Source: Alsobacter sp046349155 (GTDB lineage: Bacteria; Pseudomonadota; Alphaproteobacteria; Rhizobiales; Beijerinckiaceae). From it: 64,000 nt of DNA. The translations under genes and the position numbers were made by a program. The DNA lies in assembly GCA_046349155.1 (NCBI GenBank), contig JAXMCW010000007.1:118094-182093 (forward strand), in the 5' to 3' direction. The notes under the pieces are model-generated. The model did no database searches and was not told where the DNA came from. It saw nothing but the letters and a program-made list of their open reading frames with translations. Of the stretch, positions 61,834 to 64,000 are shown in pieces (position 1 is the first letter of the stretch; every line of letters begins with the position of its first letter).

Positions 61834-62415
61834 TCAGGCCGACGGGGCCGCGTGCCGCTCGACCACGCGCTGCAGCAGCGGCATGTAGTCGGCGAAGCTC
61901 CTGGTGGGCAGGCCCGCGACCTTGCCCGCCTCGTCCCACAGCCGCACGCGCACGGCCTCGCGGAAGTAGGGATTGGCGCGAAAGGCGGCGACCTCGGCGG
62001 CGTCCATCGGCCCGCCCTGCAAGGCGAGCGTGTGGCGCGAGGCAGGCGAAAGCTTCGCGTCGTAGCTCGGGTCGGTGGCGCAGAGGAAGCGCTTGGCCGT
62101 CACGTGCAGGCGTACGCACTCCACGATCAGCGGCGGGAAGAACGGCGCCAGCAGCTCCGCTCCCGCGTCGTCATGGTGCTTGTCCTGCGTATCGTCGGGC
62201 GTGTAGGCGCCGAATTCGCTGGTGAAGTGCCCGATGTCGTGCAGCAGCGCCGCCGCCACGAGTTCCTCGGGCGCGCCGTCCTGCTCGGCGAACCAGGCGC
62301 CCTGCAGCATGTGCTCGGCCATGGAGACAGGCTCGCCGAGATATTCCTCGGCGCCGCGCCGCGCGAAGATGTCGGCGATGAAGGGCACGATCGTCGTGCG
62401 GTCCAGCCCGGTCAT
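61834..62415 (-). CDS. tmpB: HD-domain mixed-valent diiron oxygenase (TmpB/PhnZ type)
   Basis: A 193-residue HD-domain enzyme. The ligand set H35, H59, D60, H80, H104 and D161 follows the diiron spacing I recall for PhnZ; Y25 and E28 match the PhnZ substrate-gating Tyr and Glu shifted by one. PhnZ/TmpB enzymes cleave the C-P bond of 1-hydroxy-phosphonates with O2. TmpB turns (R)-1-hydroxy-2-(trimethylamino)ethylphosphonate into glycine betaine and phosphate. It overlaps the tmpA-like gene by four bases (ATGA), which favours TmpB, though 2-aminoethylphosphonate (PhnZ) is the alternative. Confidence 0.85.
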   Translation of the reverse strand: MTGLDRTTIVPFIADIFARRGAEEYLGEPVSMAEHMLQGAWFAEQDGAPEELVAAALLHDIGHFTSEFGAYTPDDTQDKHHDDAGAELLAPFFPPLIVECVRLHVTAKRFLCATDPSYDAKLSPASRHTLALQGGPMDAAEVAAFRANPYFREAVRVRLWDEAGKVAGLPTRSFADYMPLLQRVVERHAAPSA

Positions 62416-63602
62416 GCCCGCGCTCCCCGGCTCGCCTCGATGGCCGCCAGGCGGGACAACAGGCCGTCCTTGTCGGCGTAGCACCCCTGCAGCCAGCGCT
62501 GGCCTGACGACGAGAACGCCTTGCGGGCATGCAGCACCCGGGTGTTGTCGACGATGAACGCCTCCCCCGGCGCGAGCTTGAAGCTCACCTCCATCGCGGG
62601 GTCCTCGAGGATCGCGGCGAACCGGCGATAGGCGCGGTAATAGGCCGCCATGCTGTCGTAGGGCACGTCGACGAAGGGAGCCGCCGAGCGGTTGTTGAAG
62701 CGGATCGCGATCATCTCGCCGTCCGGACCGAGCTCGACCAGGGGCCTTTTCGCCGTGAGCCGGACACCGGACGACCCCGCATACTCGAACCGGGCGGGGT
62801 GACGGGCGAGGAGCTCGAAACCGGCCGGGTCCTCCTGCTGCAGCCGGCGGGCCACCATGAAGCCGTCGACCACGACGGATTCGCCGCCATCGACCGAGTT
62901 CTCCAGGCAGCTCAGGATCTGCAGCGTCGGCACCGGATCGCGATAGGGATTGTCCGTATGGGCCTGCAGCCCGAGATTCGTGTAGGCGAGGTTGTTCGGG
63001 TTGACCTCGGCCCGCACCTCGAACCAGCGCCCGTAATTCGTCTCGCGGACGTAGCCGAACAGCCCGGCCACCTCGCAGAGGCTCCCCGAGGTGCGCGGGA
63101 CGTTCCGCAGCACCGCGAAACCATAGCGACGGACCGCGGCCAGCCAGTCTGCGAGCACGTCCTCGTCCGCTGCGACGACGGGATAGCTCGCGACGGGCAC
63201 GCCGGCCTGGAAGGATGCGTCCCACAGGCTGACCTGCCGTCCGGTCCAGCCCCGGCCTTGCTCGGCGGGCCGGTCATAGATCCGCTCGCGCAGCCAGGCC
63301 GAGGGAAAGGTCGCCTCGTGCGCCCCGGGCGCGAAGGCGAGCCGCAACCCCTCCCCCGTCACCTGCGCGTCGGCGATCCGCGTCGCCGGATCGATGTCGA
63401 GGACCGTGATCAGCCTTTGGCCGTTTCCGGGGCTTCGCGTGGCGGGGTCGAGGGCGTTGTCGCGCAGCCAGATCGCATGGAAGCGGGCGCGCAGCCCGTC
63501 GCTCCAGGCGAGCTCGACCGCCTCGCCGGCGTCGAGGAGGCCGGCGGAGGCTAGGACGGCCTCGCGGCCGTGGGCTGGGGAGAGGGTCGAGGCTGCCGAC
63601 AT
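62412..63602 (-). CDS. tmpA: 2-oxoglutarate dioxygenase, TmpA-like (gamma-butyrobetaine hydroxylase family)
   Basis: A 396-residue non-heme Fe(II)/2-oxoglutarate oxygenase. The N-terminal DUF971-like domain keeps W-L-R-D-N (46-50) but has none of the zinc cysteines that follow it in true gamma-butyrobetaine hydroxylase. The double-stranded helix has H215, D217 and H358 as iron ligands. TmpA hydroxylates 2-(trimethylamino)ethylphosphonate at C1, and older annotation confuses it with GBBH. Coupling to an HD-domain phosphonate oxygenase supports TmpA. Start 63602 has GGAG 8 bases upstream; an in-frame extension to 63788 crosses the regulatory region and is rejected. Confidence 0.85.
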   Translation of the reverse strand: MSAASTLSPAHGREAVLASAGLLDAGEAVELAWSDGLRARFHAIWLRDNALDPATRSPGNGQRLITVLDIDPATRIADAQVTGEGLRLAFAPGAHEATFPSAWLRERIYDRPAEQGRGWTGRQVSLWDASFQAGVPVASYPVVAADEDVLADWLAAVRRYGFAVLRNVPRTSGSLCEVAGLFGYVRETNYGRWFEVRAEVNPNNLAYTNLGLQAHTDNPYRDPVPTLQILSCLENSVDGGESVVVDGFMVARRLQQEDPAGFELLARHPARFEYAGSSGVRLTAKRPLVELGPDGEMIAIRFNNRSAAPFVDVPYDSMAAYYRAYRRFAAILEDPAMEVSFKLAPGEAFIVDNTRVLHARKAFSSSGQRWLQGCYADKDGLLSRLAAIEASRGARA

Positions 63603-63706
63603 GGCTCGCTCCGGAACGGGTGAGAACGGCGCGCAGTCTTGCGCGCCAACAGGTCCGTGGCAAACGATCTGAGCGCCGCGCCGGGGCATGAATTTGCCGG
63701 CGCCGC

Positions 63707-63722
63707 TGTGGCGCAGATCACA
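63707..63722. promoter_or_regulatory. CRP/FNR-family-like operator upstream of tmpA
   Basis: TGTGGCGCAGATCACA fits TGTGA-N6-TCACA with one change and differs by two bases from the site within the duplicated leaders. It is about 105 bases before the tmpA start and may act leftward, rightward or both. Confidence 0.45.
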
Positions 63723-63820
63723 GCCCGCGAGACCTGCGCCGCCGAAGCTTGGCGGGAGCCGTCCGCAAGGACTGCTCGCTGCCCGCACTTCCGGCCCTCC
63801 CCACGGAGGGCCTTTTTTTT
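63723..63820 (+). ncRNA. Candidate small RNA ending at an intrinsic terminator
   Basis: No rightward gene lies between 60908 and the terminator at 63793-63820, yet that terminator is near perfect for the plus strand. A short rightward transcript starting near the CRP-like site would be about 90-100 nt. No convincing open frame exists inside it. I matched no known RNA family; the 5' end is a guess. Confidence 0.3.
63793..63820 (+). terminator. Intrinsic terminator
   Basis: GGCCCTCC (63793-63800) and GGAGGGCC (63805-63812) form a perfect 8-base stem with loop CCAC, followed by eight Ts. It works on the plus strand only. It lies 35 bases before the second duplicated leader. Confidence 0.85.
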
Positions 63821-63854
63821 GGCGGCGCCTGGCGGGCGCGGGCGTGTCGCCTTC

Positions 63855-64000
63855 GCTTCGCCCCGGCCGCTCCCTCGCACGATTTTTCAGCCATTTTTCG
63901 CCCTGTGGCCCAGCTCACAGCGGCCGGTCCCGGTTGGCGGCAATCTCCACCCATCGCCACGGGGCATCGACCACCAGGCGGTGACCCGAAGCACAGACCC
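63855..64000. repeat. 146-base duplicated leader, copy 2 (runs to window end)
   Basis: This copy of 19961-20106 differs at two bases in the T-rich stretch. It contains the CRP-like palindrome at 63904-63919. Because copy 1 leads to a start codon 28 bases past its end, a related gene most likely begins just beyond base 64000. Confidence 0.95.
63904..63919. promoter_or_regulatory. CRP/FNR-family-like operator, copy 2
   Basis: The same TGTGGCCCAGCTCACA as at 20010-20025, in the second leader. Together with 63707-63722 it gives two related sites within 200 bases. Confidence 0.45.

Noticed and set aside
62412..63602. Annotation as gamma-butyrobetaine hydroxylase (carnitine synthesis)
   Set aside because: The zinc-binding cysteines after W-L-R-D-N are missing and the gene is coupled to a phosphonate-type HD oxygenase.
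63688..63984. Rightward open frame at the window end
   Set aside because: It crosses the terminator and the duplicated leader, has no ribosome site and the shared part is conserved as DNA, not as protein.

Overview
The window is very GC-rich, densely packed DNA from an alphaproteobacterium, most likely order Hyphomicrobiales (Rhizobiales). Pointers are an HWE/HisKA_2 sensor kinase fused to a receiver domain, a BA14K-type C-terminus, a PspA-YiaAB pair, a PepSY/PhoP-like/PhoQ-like trio, many CUT1 and HAAT ABC transporters with ATGA-coupled genes, a FixK/FNR-like box and a remnant resembling a rhizobial REP element. I saw no rRNA, tRNA, transposase, phage gene or CRISPR array. It reads as chromosome or large replicon coding for a metabolically versatile soil or plant-associated bacterium. 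I cannot fix the genus.

Layout. 1-5.7 kb: receiver-histidine kinase, class I PHA synthase and MgtA-type P-type ATPase, the last two possibly oxygen-regulated. 5.9-10 kb: BA14K-like envelope protein, FMO-like flavoprotein, and pspA-yiaAB divergent from a TetR regulator with three operator-like palindromes between them. 10-17.7 kb: cytosine-deaminase-like enzyme, BMP-type binding protein, amidase, double ATPase and two permeases, a nucleobase or nucleoside-like uptake and degradation operon. 17.8-20.7 kb: PPK2, class IV aminotransferase and a four-repeat protein. 20.9-25.2 kb: Rieske oxygenase with a polar amino acid-type transporter. 26-35.6 kb: branched sugar acid catabolism (oxidoisomerase-like, DUF1537 kinase, SMP-30 lactonase, CUT1 transporter, SDR, LysR). 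36-42.2 kb: FadR-type regulator, PLP lyase and complete CUT1 transporter. 42.3-52.4 kb: acyltransferase, then GntR, esterase, CUT1 transporter without ATPase, TIM-barrel isomerase, Gfo/Idh/MocA, enolase-superfamily dehydratase and an orphan CUT2 permease. 52.6-58.4 kb: rmlC, rmlA, cytochrome b561-like pair and the PepSY/response regulator/kinase trio. 58.4-63.6 kb: DUF2188 protein, BNR protein with a MoaD-like partner, GNAT and a leftward operon matching the TmpA/TmpB trimethylaminoethylphosphonate pathway.

Connections. The TmpAB product would be glycine betaine. The Rieske oxygenase 40 kb away has the Glu bridging residue seen in quaternary-ammonium oxygenases, so both loci may feed one-carbon and nitrogen metabolism from methylated amines. 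Four import systems are each tied to a short catabolic set. All five substrate-binding-protein genes are followed by a GC-rich stem-loop before the next gene.

The last 146 bases of the window repeat, with two mismatches, the region upstream of the four-repeat gene at 20.1 kb, so a related gene probably starts just past the window end. A perfect intrinsic terminator at 63.8 kb with no rightward gene in front of it marks a possible small RNA.
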